Source of the DNA: Dacryopinax spathularia
Lineage: Eukaryota > Basidiomycota > Dacrymycetes > Dacrymycetales > Dacrymycetaceae
Reading direction: 5' to 3'
DNA length: 64,000 nucleotides
NCBI GenBank assembly: GCA_037974965.1
Contig: JBBPFI010000005.1
Span: forward strand, 558,001-622,000
Below, piece by piece: positions 46,407 through 57,994 of this stretch (positions are counted from its first letter, which is position 1; the number at the start of each line of letters is the position of its first letter). The notes under the pieces are model-generated. The model was not told the DNA's origin. It did not search any database and was given only the letters and a program-made list of their open reading frames with translations. The translations under genes and the position numbers were made by a program.

Positions 46407-47753
46407 ATGGACGTGGCTACCCCTCGAGCGCCGAGGCTGGCATCAACAAGCGGCTACTCTTTTGAAGAAAAGCAGTCCATCCTCGAGAACCTCGATATCG
46501 AAGGTCCCATCCCCTCTCCCTACCCTCACCCAATTCCGAGCTAACACCCAAACAGTAGCAGACAAGAAACGCCGCTTCGACGACTACCTCGAGCGCCTTC
46601 TCAAGTCCTTCCTCCTAAGGCAAGAGTCTGAGGTGACCAGGATCCCGAGGAGTTTGAGGGGGATGACGATACGGGAGTTTGGGGAGAAGTATAATGGGGA
46701 CATTAAGTATTGTATGGAGATGATGGCGAGGGAGCGGTTAGGTGAGGAGGGCTTGCAGGAACTGGATGCTAGTGCGAGGAAGAGGTTCGCCATTGAGTGC
46801 TGCTCCGTGATTCTAGGGATGAGGCTGATGTGTGGGGATAGGAAACGACAAGAGTTCCCTTCGTCGCAGGAGACGGAGAACACTAAGCCGGCGAAGACTC
46901 GTGAGTTCTTCATTTCACGTACGCTCCTCCTGAAACCGACATGTTCGGCAGCACGCAAAGTAGCCCCACCATCTACCAAGAAGCCAGCGCCGACACCAAG
47001 TCGAACGCCAAGCCGCATGATCTTCGGCAAGCCCGCCCGCTCACCAGTGCGTCACCTACCCCATCTCCCCAACGTTCATGTCACTGACCACAGAAACAGC
47101 TCGCACCGCGTACCGTGCCCGACCCCTTCCGCCCACCATCCTCCACGCCCCTCAAGACATCCTCCACCGCCGCACCGCTCAAGAAGTCCACCACTACCAC
47201 CACCTCTGCCACTGCTACAACGACAAACGGAAAAGGCGCCACCCACCCACCAAGCATCGCGACGTTCAACCCGCTCCTACCCGCCACACCCGCCTTCCCG
47301 CGAAAAGTAAAGCGAAACGAGTCGCTCATGTCCGTCAACGGGTCCCCGCTCGAGAATCCGTACGACTACCTCGGGCTCGACGTGGACAGCAGTGGCGAGT
47401 TCGAGGTTCCCAGGAGCTTGAGGGATCAGCTGCGTCCGAATCCTCATTCGAGTTCTTCGTCTTCCTCCGGGGCAGGAAGTCAACCAGGAGCAGGGAAGAA
47501 ACGAACGAGCATCTCTCTCCGGCGCGAACCTAGTCTCTCTGCACTCGGCGGCTCCAAGGCGGGGAAAGTGATGCCCTCCGCTTTGTTGAGCGTACCGACC
47601 AAAGACGGGCATGTGATCGAGTTTGACCCGCTTATTACTAGCCCGAAGGAGCTCGATCTGCTAGAGGGGATATCGGACAGTGCGAAGAAGAAGGCGAAGG
47701 AGGATATGGTTAGGCTTGTTCAGCAGACGTTGAGCAAGTGGACGCTCTCGTGA
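46407..47753 (+). CDS. Borealin/Nbl1-like chromosomal passenger complex subunit
   Basis: Borealin, with INCENP and survivin, forms the three-helix bundle that targets Aurora B to centromeres and the midzone. The N-terminal helix is recognisable: EEKQSILENLDIE joined by a phase-1 intron (about 46503-46555) to VADKKRRFDDYLERLLKSFL, then RQESEVTRIPRSLRGMTIRE and FGEKYNGDI. This matches the borealin N-terminal domain (long basic helix, then R-I/L-P-x-x-L-R-x-M). A Ser/Thr/Pro-rich, basic middle follows across two or three introns (KKPAPTPSRTPSRMIFGKP, NPYDYLGLDVDSS). The C-terminus has GHVIEFDPLITSPKELDLLE and a helix ending LSKWTLS, which may correspond to the dimerisation region. The N-terminal domain is well supported and the C-terminal role is inferred. 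Confidence 0.75.
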
Positions 47754-47945
47754 GCGTTTAGGAGGAGAGTGAACGGTGTAAGACTAGATTTTCTCTTTGC
47801 GAGTACTTGTTACGCAGGACAGTGGATCGGTATACAATACATCGTGAACACTGTGTTACTGTATATCTTATCCTGACGTGAGCTCACGCTTCTGCTGATT
47901 CTGATTGGAGAGCGTCTTGAGCATTGAAGGTCGACGAGCAATCTT

Positions 47946-50327
47946 CTATTCGTCAGCGCCCACACGCTCGAGCGTTACCTCAGCCAGGACATTCTTTCTG
48001 TCCCCTCCGCCCGACTCGGAGGACTTGCTCTCGCTCCGCTCGGTCAGTTCCAGTCCCTCCGGCTTCTTCTCTACAACAGCATCCTGGGTGACCCCATCTT
48101 CCATCCCTCGCGCGCCTCTCGCGTCGTTCTCGACGCTGTCAACGTTCCTCACCGGACCTTTGAACCACGTCCTCCCGCCATACTTTGGGAAGTAGTAGTA
48201 TGCCAGGGAGAGGAGGAGGACTCCACCTAGGACGACGACGCAGTAGTTCATGTTGGCCGCTGTTGGACCGGGAGATGTAGGGAAGAGAAAGATGACCTGC
48301 GCCCATGTCAGCACTCTTCGCTGACCAGTGCAAAGAGGAAATCGTTGGGAGGGACGTACTTCCATGAATGTCATGTATGCCACGGCGATCATAGCTACTG
48401 GCAGGCCAAATCGGCCAAGATGAAACGGCCCACGCTTGAAGTCGTTCGTGAACGCGAACCGGCATACGATCGGCAGGGACCAGGTAATATAATAGGCTGC
48501 CAATTGGATCAGCATGGGAGACCGGCATAGTGCAAATGTGGAAACAGAGAAGGGGAACAGGGACTCACAAACTACGGCGAGTTGGAAGATCGCACCAATT
48601 GCAGCGTTACCCGCAAAGGCGAGGGCGCACAGGGCGATAGCACCAACTGCACAAAGGAGCACAGCATTGATGGGTACTTGCGTGATGCGGTTGATCTTGA
48701 CAAGATAAGAAGAGAAGGGAAGTGCACCGTCTCGTGCGAAGGCAAATATTTGGCGGGAGGACGACATGATCTAGTGTCCCGGTCAGCGCTGAAATGATAG
48801 GGAGGTTCAAGTACCTACCTGGCTACTTCCAATCATGTACTGCCCTATGATGACGACTGACCACACTGCCAGAGTTCCGCGTTGCCCAAAACTGTTGTTG
48901 AAGATCTGTTGCTAGATTCAGCCATGGGGACATATCAGCAGAATTCGAGCTTACTGTTGCCATAGGCTGCCCAATCGGACTGTTCACAATCGCCTCAAGA
49001 TCAGTACCCATGCAGAAGGCCATTGCCACGTTGATTCCCCAACCCAGGACGCAACATAGGAAGACGGCTGAAACCATGCCCCATGGAACTGCGACAGCGG
49101 CATTGGACGCTTCCTCGCTGATATGAATGCAACCGTCAAATCCGTTGACACTCCAGGAAGGAGCAAGCCAACCGAGAATGAAAGCGAAACCTGGGCTGGA
49201 CCAACCACTTACTGAGCTGCAATGTCAATCTCTGGTCAAGGTATTGAAGAGGGGGACGTACGATTCGCAAAATTGCCGAATACATATGACGCTGGATTGC
49301 GAAGTTCGCTCGGTGTTGCTGCGGGAAGAGCTATAATCACCGCTAAACATAGTCTGCGGACAGGGAAATCAATGACAAGCCGCACCCGAGGAGGACCTCT
49401 GCCGACCCACGCAAGATTTACGATGACGTAGAAGTTTTGCAGCCGAGCTAGCACTGCCGTCGCAAGGCATGCTAGCACGGCCTGCGATATGATGATAAGC
49501 ACCACCACCCCGCTAGCAAGGTATGAGTCAACTCTCGCTTGGTTCGGGCATTCAGGGAAACATACGCACAATGTTTGGGTGAGCGTAGGAGCGTAAGCGC
49601 CACCACTGCCAATGGACGCGCCAGCCATAATCATGACTGCACATCCCCAGTCTGCTGAAGCCAGACCGGCGATATTAGCCACGGAGTTCGTGTCTGTAAC
49701 ATGGTTAATATAAACCCGAGAATGGGGAAGACACGCAACCCACATCCAACAATCCAACACAGAAGAGTGCGCCATTTGGGGGAAGAAAACGAATAGGTCC
49801 AGAAGTATAACTAAAGAGAGCACTTAGTGATATCTCAAAGGCGGTCAAGAGCATCAGCATACCCCTCCTGAGGTCGGCGCACCACTTCCAAGTTCCGCTA
49901 ACGCCAGCGCAATAGCGATGATGAAGATACTGCACAGGGCCCACGACCATACCATGGACACGGCACCTCCGTACGGGATAGCATAGATGAGGACAGAACT
50001 GTCAAATGCTGTTACTTCAGGCGGAGGACGTGACCAGAAAGGACTACTTACGAAAGACTGGACAAGCTTCCGATTATGCTGAGAGCAATCCTAATGTTGC
50101 GATCTCAGTGAATTCAATTCGGAAACCTCATATATAAACGGCCGAACCCGAATGTCTGCAAATTGTCAGAATTCCTCAGAAATCACCAGAGACACGCGAG
50201 AACTCACCTCAAGGGGGGTAAACGCGCGCTTAAACTCTTGCCTATAACCAAGGGTTGCAAGTAGCTTCGCATCAGCCGCGTGATACCGAGTGCCTCCAGT
50301 GAAGCCTAATCTCTGCCAGATGCTCAT
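47946..50327 (-). CDS. Amino acid/GABA/choline-type permease (APC superfamily), copy 1
   Basis: A plasma-membrane or vacuolar transporter of the APC superfamily with about 12 helices, interrupted by many ~55-nt introns. Markers from N to C: MSIWQRLGFTGG, LLATLGYRQEFKRAFTPLE, a PYGGAV-type first helix region near 49960, the GLASADWGCAVMI segment, YVFGNFANRT, WSPSWSVNGFDGCIH-like region, EASNAAVAVPWGM, the MSSSRQIFAFARDGALPFS loop, VPINAVLLCAVGAIALCAL, YYITWSLPIVCRF and YYYFPKYGGRTWFKGPV near the C-terminus, which ends GADE. The family moves GABA, choline or amino acids with protons; the substrate cannot be told from sequence. It is head-to-tail with a close paralogue 315 bp away. Confidence 0.88.
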
Positions 50328-50642
50328 GACGGGTAGAGAGGGGAATGAGAAAGAGAGCCAGCATGAACTCAATAGACGATATAGACTCGAACACAGGCGG
50401 GCGCCAGACAAAGTCTTCTTCTTGCTATCCAGCGACGGATAAAGGACGGAATGGATCTCACGTGGAAAGGAATCTGTATAAGGTATGATAGATGATAGCG
50501 GTTATCTATCCAGCCATGTTATAAAGCTCCAGCATGCGGTCCAGTCTTTCGCCAGCCGACATACGGCTCCAGTTTTTGCCGAGTTAGTCCTGGCAAATCG
50601 AGGACATTCCGTCCGCTTCTTGGGCCAACGAGCTGCTGGCGT
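50328..50642. other. Spacer between tandem permease genes
   Basis: 315 bp between the start of permease copy 1 and the stop of copy 2. It serves as promoter of copy 1 and 3' region of copy 2. No other feature was seen. Confidence 0.4.
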
Positions 50643-52946
50643 CTACTCTTGCACAGCGACAGCCCGGGCGGTTGTAGCGCTTCCCTTCTCGGCCTTGACG
50701 TCATCCGATGTGGTAGACGATGTTTCGACCCTTTCCTTCCCTTCCGTTGGATCGGCCTGTTCGATATTCGGGATGGGCCCTCTGAACCACTTATACCCAC
50801 CATACTTGGGGAAGAAGTAATATGCAAGGGATAGAACAACGATTCCGCCAAGCACGACAACACCTGGTAGTGCCTCCGTGAGATCGCGGTAGGAGAGCCT
50901 AGGGACTGCTCACAATAATTCATGTTTGCTGCATCCGAATCCGGCGCAGTCGGGAACAAGAAGATTATCTATAGTCCCCGATTAATGCAGAAAGAGAGAG
51001 CGTCTCGAGTTGACCTACGTTCATGAACGTCATGTAAGCGACGGCGGCGATCGCCACCGGTAAGCCAAACCAGCCCAGTCGGAAGGGACCAGGCTTGAAG
51101 TCGTTCTTGAAGGCAAATCGACAGGTGATGGGAATCGACCATGTCACATAGAAGGCTGACGTTGATGAGCTACATCTTCTCATCGAGCTATGGCGAGTGA
51201 CATACCGACGACGGCAAGGGAGAAAATCGCTCCAATGGCTGCATTTCCGGCGAATGCAAGAGCACATAGCCCAATAGCACATATGGTGCAGAGAAGAACA
51301 GCGTTGATAGGCGTGAGCGTCTTCTGATTGACTCGCGAAAGGTAGGAAGACAGAGGTAAAGCCCCGTCCCTTGAGAAAGCAAATATTTGTCTAGAACTCG
51401 ACATCATCTACCAGAAAACACAAGTTAAGTCAAGTATATGCATGTTTGATAGCGAGACGTACCATGCTGCTACCGATCATATATTGCACGATGATGACAA
51501 CGGACCAGACGGCCAAAGTGCCCCGTTGTCCGAAGCTATTGTAGAAGATCTGACGATAAAAGCATGCTGGTTAAGGGAAATAGTTTCACTCGATAAGGAG
51601 CGCTTACCGTCGCCATCGGCTGCCCGATCGGACTATTGATAATCGATTCCAGGTCAGGTCCCATACAGAATGCCATGGCAACGTTGATCGCCCAGCCCAA
51701 TAGGCAGCAGATGATCACCGCGCTGACCATACCATAAGGCACCGCGACCGCGGCATTAGCGGCTTCCTCGCTGATGTGGATGCAACCGTCAAAGCCGCCA
51801 ATGGACCAAGACGGTGCCAGCCAACCAAGGAAGAACGCAAAGCCGCTGTTGGACCATCCGCTCACTAGCACAACATCAGGATTCAACATTGTGCGGCGAT
51901 GAGCGGCTTACAGTTCTGGAAGTTTCCGAAGACGTATGATGCAGGATTACGGAGTTCACTCGGCGTGGCGGCCGGAAGCGCGATAATGACAGCGAAGCAC
52001 AAGCTGCACGACAGTGAGTGGCGTGTTGAAGACAAGTAAGTCGACGTACAGAAGGTTGAGGAAGACATAGAAGTTCTGCAGTCTTGCGAGGACAGCGGTG
52101 GCGAGGCTTGCCAGGACCGCCTGGGTGAGAATAATCAATACGACCACAGCGCTGCGCAGTAGGTAAGATCCCAATCTTTCCACGAGGGTGTATGCGCTTA
52201 CAAGGTCTGAGGCAATGTAGCCGAGAAGTTCCCGTTGGTACCGATCGATGCTGCTGCCATGATCATAACTGCGCATCCCCAGTCTGCAGATGCCATGCCG
52301 GCGATATTTGCGACGGAGTTGGTGTCTAGACCAAAGAGTCAGAATCCGTGATAATCCGGGACAGCATGACTGACATCCGACGATCCAACTGAGAAGATTT
52401 CTCCATCTTGGTGAAGAGAATGAGTAGGTCCAGAAGTAAAGCTAAGAGAAGTCAGCAGGGGATCTTTGCGGATACGAAGAGCGAGATCATACGCCTCCAG
52501 CTGTCGGAGCACCGCTCGCCAGTTCGGCAAGTGCCATCGCGATCGCAGTGATGAAGAAGCTGCATATTGCCCAAGACCAGACCATGGAGACCGGTCCGCC
52601 AAATGGCATAGCATAGATCAATACCGAGCTACAAGCGATCAGCCGAGAAAGTCGGTCGAGCAAGAAGGCAAGGCGAAAACTGACGATAAGCTTGATAAGC
52701 TACCAATGATGCTCAAAGCGATACTAAAGCCATCATCAAACCCCTGTAGACGCGCACAAAGAGAATTTCTACCCAAATGTCTGCCAACATATTAGCATAT
52801 AGCTTGCGAAATGCGGAATGACGTACCTCTAATGGCGTAAACGCCCGCTTGAACTGCTGTTTGTAGCCAAGCGTCGCCAGCAACTGCTCATCTGCCAGTC
52901 TATGCTCCTCTCCTCCTGTCTTGCCAAAGAACTGTCGGAAAGCCAT
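50643..52946 (-). CDS. Amino acid/GABA/choline-type permease (APC superfamily), copy 2
   Basis: Paralogue of the downstream permease with the same exon order and matching landmarks: LLATLGYKQQFKRAFTPLE, the GMASADWGCAVMI region near 52290, YVFGNFQN, APSWSIGGFDGCIHISEEA, AANAAVAVPYGMVSAV, MSSSRQIFAFSRDGALPLS, TPINAVLLCTICAIGLCAL, FYVTWSIPITCRF and YYFFPKYGGYKWFRGPI, ending AVAVQE. Start choice: ATG at 52946 (MAFRQFFGKTGG); an in-frame ATG at 52955 adds only three residues. The C-terminal tails of the two copies differ most, both being Glu/Lys/Ser-rich and cytosolic. Together they look like a local duplication. The substrate is unknown. Confidence 0.88.
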
Positions 52947-54495
52947 GGTGGTCATACAAGAAAGTCGTTTGCTCGACGAGTCGAGGCTGTCTGCTTCTTA
53001 TCGTCGAGCGCATTTAAGCATTTTGGACTGCCACAAATGTTCAACCGTATCCATGCATAAGACGCAGAATCTGGAAGAAGATTGCGGTAGTTGTCCCAAG
53101 ATAGCAAGAGTGCGTTCCTGATAAGGGCCTTGCAGACAGTCGAGTGGTGCCAGCTCCAGCATAACCACGCGGAGACCACACGTGGTAGAGCGCCAACGCT
53201 GACAACGCACACCGCAGCTAACGCGAAACTGGATAAGCACCGTTGCAGCTACCCCACTCACACTGGGAACAACCCGGCAAATGGAGTATAATGAAAGTGC
53301 GAGACAGCGGGACCTCATATGCGCGAGCTTAGAGTGCTGAGTCTCCGGTGCAAGCTACTGGTCGAAATCGCGACATCCGGCAGAGGTGCCAAAGTTGAGA
53401 AGTAGTAGAGACGCATATCTTGTCGTACAATTTTGCTTTTGGCTCTCGATGACAGTACGTAGATATCAACTTATCGTAGCAAAAGGAATACTGCAAGTGT
53501 AGAGACTACCGGAGGATGTGGTTATCAACAACCCGCCGTCCACCCTCTGCTGAGAGGAAGAAGCGCGAACAACGGTCACGTGGGCGCGTTTGCGCCCGGT
53601 GTTTTGCTTGGCGTTTTGCAGCCTTGAGACGGTCTTTCCTCGAGGCTCCGTTGTGTTTTACGTGAAAGGAATGCTCGATCTACATATTCTGGTTCAAGAC
53701 TCCACACGCAGAATGTCCATGTTGGTGATCTGTCTGAGATTGCCCGGATCCTGGTACTTTGGAATGCTCTGTGGCCTCTGCGATCGCCTGTTCGTGCGGG
53801 TCATGCACCTCGCACCTCGCAGAGGCTGTTCGATCCGACCTCTCGCTGCTGCTTGACTTGTGCCAGTTGTCCTCGATGAGTCTCACGATGTACCGGTGCG
53901 GGTCAATCATTGCGAGACTTCGATCGATTGCTGCCCATAACCTCCTGTGCATGATCTCATCAGTAAACTAATATGTTGCCCGGTACCCTCAAGTTCTTCG
54001 GCAACATCCATTGCCTCTATCAGCTCCGGCATCTTCGGCCGCTGGATGGCGAACTGATGCGCTGATTTCTCCGTATAATCCGCAGAACGACACCGGCGTA
54101 TGTCAGTGTTTTGGTGGCGGTCACTTCTTGATTGTTCGCATCAGTGACCATCTGGAGTTCTTAATCCTTCTAGGGGGGGGGACGTCAGGCGACCGTCGAA
54201 GTCGCCGGCTTTCCGCAACGGCGGAGGATCTGCGGAACCGCTCTCTGGCCGTAACACGGCAACGACGTCTTCTCGCTTCGGACTGCGATCTTCGGCAAGG
54301 ACCGTGGGCTGTGTCGGCCGACAACCGATCAGATGACCGGCAGATGAAGGATGACTAGAACAAATCAAGACTATTCCTGGTTCCATCTTGAGCGGAGCGT
54401 TCCATGCCGGGCATGCTACACCAATCCGTATATAAAGAGGTCACACCCAGTCGAAACAACCACCAAGCGCTCTCAAACCTTCAGATATCTCAACC
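52947..54495. other. Intergenic region, no supported gene
   Basis: About 1.55 kb between divergent genes. Short open frames (for example 53590-53856 plus, 53680-53952 minus) show no domains. The right part holds the promoter of the small secreted protein gene. Confidence 0.5.
54429..54437 (+). promoter_or_regulatory. TATA box of small secreted protein gene 1
   Basis: TATATAAAG lies 59-67 bp upstream of the ATG at 54496. Its neighbour gene at 56157 has an equivalent box, consistent with strongly regulated secreted-protein genes. Confidence 0.6.
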
Positions 54496-54936
54496 ATGCA
54501 AATCTCTTACCTCCTCTCAGTCGTCGCTGTCCTTCTCGCTGGGAAGGTCTCTGCCGCAGCTGGTAAGCAGCAATGGCTACCAGGCCCCCCACGATGTCCC
54601 TGACCGCCCTGTCTTCTAGTCGAGCGCCAGAGCTGCCCGTTGATGTGCGACCTGGCTACGTTCCCTGATGCCCACCCCGTGTAGGCAGTTCCCGACGTCA
54701 TTGATTGGTCCGCTGATGTATTCGACAGTAAAGGGGACGCTGCCTACGAGTCTTGCGTTGCAGCTGCTGCGACTGCGTATCACAACCCCATCAACCCTGC
54801 GGCTTGTGCCCCCAGTTGCGAGGCTGGCTCCGGTGAGTGCTGTCTGCTATATCACAGAACCAGGCACTGATGTGTCCTGTAAGGCGAATGGATCCTCGTT
54901 GGCGTCCAGGGCAACGGCTACACCTGCATCGACTAG
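54496..54936 (+). pseudogene. Small secreted cysteine-rich protein 1, with an in-frame TAG
   Basis: Exon 1 encodes a signal peptide (MQISYLLSVVAVLLAGKVSA). Introns are 54563-54619 and 54833-54883, and the spliced length is 111 codons. The mature part has six Cys in the spacing SCPLMC, ESCVAA, ACAPSC, YTC, the same six positions as in the neighbour at 56157, and ends GYTCID before TAG at 54934-54936. However, codon 43 is TAG (54682-54684), and both flanking segments align in frame with the neighbour, so no alternative splicing keeps them while avoiding the stop. Read literally the product would be a 42-aa fragment. Possible explanations are a recent pseudogene, an allele difference, a sequence error or stop-codon readthrough. 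The function of the family is unknown; size and cysteines are effector-like. Confidence 0.6.
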
Positions 54937-56156
54937 TGAGCACCCCCTTGCCCATTTTCGCGTCCGTGCGCTAACCATTGCCAGATTCGGCGCTCCATAA
55001 AGCTTCTTTTGCACGGGAGAATGGCAACTCGAGTCAACGGTCATCACAAGGTGTAGACAATGCCGGTGTTTCTGTAAAGCTCGGATTCCGTGCCTGAGAA
55101 TCCTATGAATGAATCTCGTATATGTTCCGTCGGAAGCACGGATGAGACGGAGTACCGTCTAGCCGGCGCTCACTTGTGTAAGCAGGGCCGGCAGTTCTCC
55201 GTGCAAAACTGCTTTGCATCCAGTCAATACAACGCCTCAACCCCCAAAGTTCCCCCTGCGAGCCAAATATACATGGGTCATCGGCCAGATAGCTCTGGAC
55301 CGACGGTGTCTTGGCGCTGATTGTTTGATTCGGACACAATAATCGACCCCACCTTCCAAGGCGGTGCCTTACTTCTGCCAACTTCCCACGCCATTCCGCA
55401 CTCGGTCCCGTCCCCATCCTCCATCCCCTAGGGGAGCTCCCGCAAACGTGTCATCAGTATTCTTGAACTTTCCCTCCAACATTGATCATATGACTGGAAT
55501 TCCGCGTCTTGAGTGGGAACGATGAACAACGGAGATGGCACTGCGGTTTGATCTACCCAGTCACAACTGGTCAAGCACCGTAAATAGACCGCCTGAATCC
55601 TTGAAGCCGACCATGGGTCCAGTAACCGTGGGATATACTTGGAAGACGATCTGCGTCTTCTTCTTACTTCTGTTAGTAACTGGATCTGCAGTATGGCTTG
55701 AATTTCGCGTCCCATGGGCCGATGTTCTGGGAAACACTGAATGATGTCCGCGAGTGTCCTGCCGCCACACTCCCTGTGCACAGTGCAGCTGCGTGGTGCG
55801 TCTCGTAGCCGACGCTTCAGGCGACAGTTCGGTTATACGCCGGAGAGTCAGCCCCCGGATTTGAAGGCGTTGTTGACAATGATCACCATACTTGCTCATG
55901 TCGAAGGTAGACCCGAGGCAACTGCAGGATAGATGGCATCCCCGCTTCCACGGATCCCGACACTTGCCGTTTTAGTCCCTTTCCTTCACGGAGATGGCCG
56001 CGTATCTTTGCCGTCGGCTGTCCATTATAGAATGTATAGTATGACCGATCGACCAGAAGGGCGTCCCCTATGCGGTCGAGGCATATAAAGCCCGTAGGTT
56101 GAAGCCGAGCTAGCGGAACGACATTATCGTCCGCCGAATATCCTCCCTCGGCAAGC
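54937..56156. other. Spacer between the two secreted-protein genes
   Basis: About 1.2 kb. It includes overlapping minus-strand frames (55428-55899) with no recognisable domain. The 3' portion contains the TATA box of the second gene. Confidence 0.4.
56084..56090 (+). promoter_or_regulatory. TATA box of small secreted protein gene 2
   Basis: TATAAAG is placed 67-73 bp upstream of the ATG at 56157, a similar spacing to the box of the paralogue at 54429. Confidence 0.6.
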
Positions 56157-56664
56157 ATGCACGTCGCCCTCTTGCTCGGCTTGCTTTCCACCTTGAGCGT
56201 TGTGGCGCTTCCTGGCGTCGAGCTCTCGGAGCGCGCCACCATTTGTCCAGACCTTGCATGCATCATCGGATGGTATCCTGACCACAAGACAGCGTCGGTG
56301 ACACTTTCAAGGTTACTGCAGCCTTCATTGACGCTCGCGTGGAACAGGGAAGGCGACAGGCAATACGAGAAGTGCGTTGCAGAGGGCAAAGTCCTCGTCC
56401 AGGAGGGATGTTCATTTGCTTGCACCGCTACGACCAGTACGTCGTAAGATTGACATTGACCGGAGACGAGATCGCTGACAAGAGATGGAAGACTGCGGCG
56501 CGAAGGGATGGCAGTTGTCGGGTTATCCAGCTCCAGGTGTGGATTGCATGCGTATCAGCGTGCGTATGCAACGGAGCAGTCGGTCGAGCAGGGAGACTGA
56601 CATGTTTGCTTACAGACTTGCGATTGACGGAACCGGAAAGGAGATCGAAAAGGCGATCGCCTGA
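56157..56664 (+). CDS. Small secreted cysteine-rich protein 2
   Basis: The protein starts with a signal peptide (MHVALLLGLLSTLSVVALPG). A 46-nt intron (56437-56482, GTACGT...ACAAG) removes an in-frame TAA. The mature part carries the Cys pattern ICPDLAC, YEKCVAEG, GCSFAC, EDC, VDC. Six of these align with the paralogue at 54496 (PD after the first pair, GDxxYExC in the middle, a short GW/EW segment and final C). The C-terminus is uncertain: without further splicing it runs to TGA at 56662-56664 (153 aa), while a possible extra intron starting at 56547 would change the last residues. No known domain. Secretion is inferred from the leader; an effector or surface role is possible. Confidence 0.6.
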
Positions 56665-56751
56665 CCTGAGGTGTAGCCAGATGAGCAATGAATGATTTTG
56701 AGATGGTCTTGTGGAGATACAGGCAGAATATAAGCAGCAGCCGCACCGCGT

Positions 56752-57769
56752 TCACCACTTTCGCCTGGCCGCTCTCAGCTCCTGTCTCCTCCTCATCGTC
56801 AGTTTGCCCTTCTCCCCTCTTACACCCTGCAACTCCAAGAACTTCCTCTTCGCATACGCCTTCGCCTCCGTATCCTCTACGAGCTCGTCGACGATGCTCT
56901 TCTTCCTCTCCGCCCTTGTGAGGTTCTTCTTCGATGGCCGCTCGAAGGGGCTCTTCGTGGCAACGATCTTGCCCAGCTGGACATACTTGGGTACCTCCTC
57001 TTTCATCGCCTCCTTCCGGAGGAACGTCTTGGGGTCCAACGCAGCAGCAAGTCGAGCAGCCTCCATCTCTCGCTTGATCTTCGCCAGTTCTGTGCCAGAC
57101 GGGGACGGCATATCGAACCAATCTGGACCGGCAGTCTTCTCCCGCAGCTCGCGTTTTTGCTTCTTGGTAAGCCGTTCAACCGGTGCACCAACCTCCGGAT
57201 CGGCTTTCCTCTTTTGAGCGGCAGCAGCGGAGACGCGCTCGGCGCCTAGGTCAACAGCAAGCTTTGGCAGCTCTTGCTTGTTTGGTGGAGCGGTGAAGTG
57301 TTTTGGGAGGAGTGAGCTAGCATCCAGGTTTGGTAACGGTCTGCAGAGCTTCAATCAGCAAAGGGCGTATTATCAGGGCATGCAGGATAGCGTACCGGTC
57401 ATCCGACAGCTTGACAACGTCCTCGTCAAATATACCCTTCTCCGCCTTCTCTTGCCTCTCCCTCTCCTTTGCCCTCTCCAGAAGCGCATTCAACCGCTCA
57501 GAAGTGATCGAGCTAGCGCTTTCACTGCCTTCATCGCTCTCATCCTCATCCTCGCTAGCCTCGCTGTCCTCCTCTGATGAGTCTTCTGACGAGTCGCTGT
57601 CATCATTATCCGCTTCATCGTCGTGATCAACCTCATTTTGCTCCTCGTCCTCGTCCGACTCCGGAAATTGGATGAACTCGCCCATGTCAAGCGCTGCAGC
57701 TTTGGGGGACGATGGTCCCGCCTCCACAGAGGCATATGATGTGGAGGCTACAGCGGCGCGAGTGGACAT
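56752..57769 (-). CDS. FCF2: Fcf2 pre-rRNA processing protein (small-subunit processome)
   Basis: Fcf2 (DNTTIP2 in animals) is a nucleolar factor needed for early 18S pre-rRNA cleavages at A0-A2. The N-terminal exon has a strongly acidic run of Asp/Glu/Ser and a SERLNALLERAKERERQ helix. A 54-nt intron (about 57353-57406, GTACGC...TGCAG) joins VKLSDDR to PLPNLDASSLLPKHF. The Fcf2 domain follows: TAGPDWFDMPSPSGTELAKI, AALDPKTFLRKEAMKEEVPK, YVQLGKIVATKSPFE and the C-terminal basic RAERKKSIVDELVED and RKFLELQ. The DWF(D/N)MP motif is diagnostic. It is divergent from SAS10, another component of the same processome, with 225 bp between the starts. Confidence 0.9.
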
Positions 57770-57994
57770 GATGATTGGGGCAGAGGTAGGGGGACGAGCG
57801 ACAGGACCGGCAGATGGTGACGAGCGCTCAAAACGGCCTGCAAACCAGGAAATCAGGCGCCCGAAATTTTGGTTCCGTACTACCCTTATTGAGATCTCGG
57901 TTGGCTAGGGTCCAGCCGATCCTGAAATTTCCCTACCGGCTTCGCAAAAAGCAGCTCATACGAGCAGCGTATACCCTTACCTTATCGACCCGAA
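57770..57994. promoter_or_regulatory. Divergent promoter shared by FCF2 and SAS10
   Basis: Only 225 bp separate the start codons of two ribosome-biogenesis genes. The space suits a bidirectional promoter that would co-express them. I noticed GAAATTTTGG/CTGAAATTTCC-like A/T runs but could not assign a known element with confidence. Confidence 0.55.
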
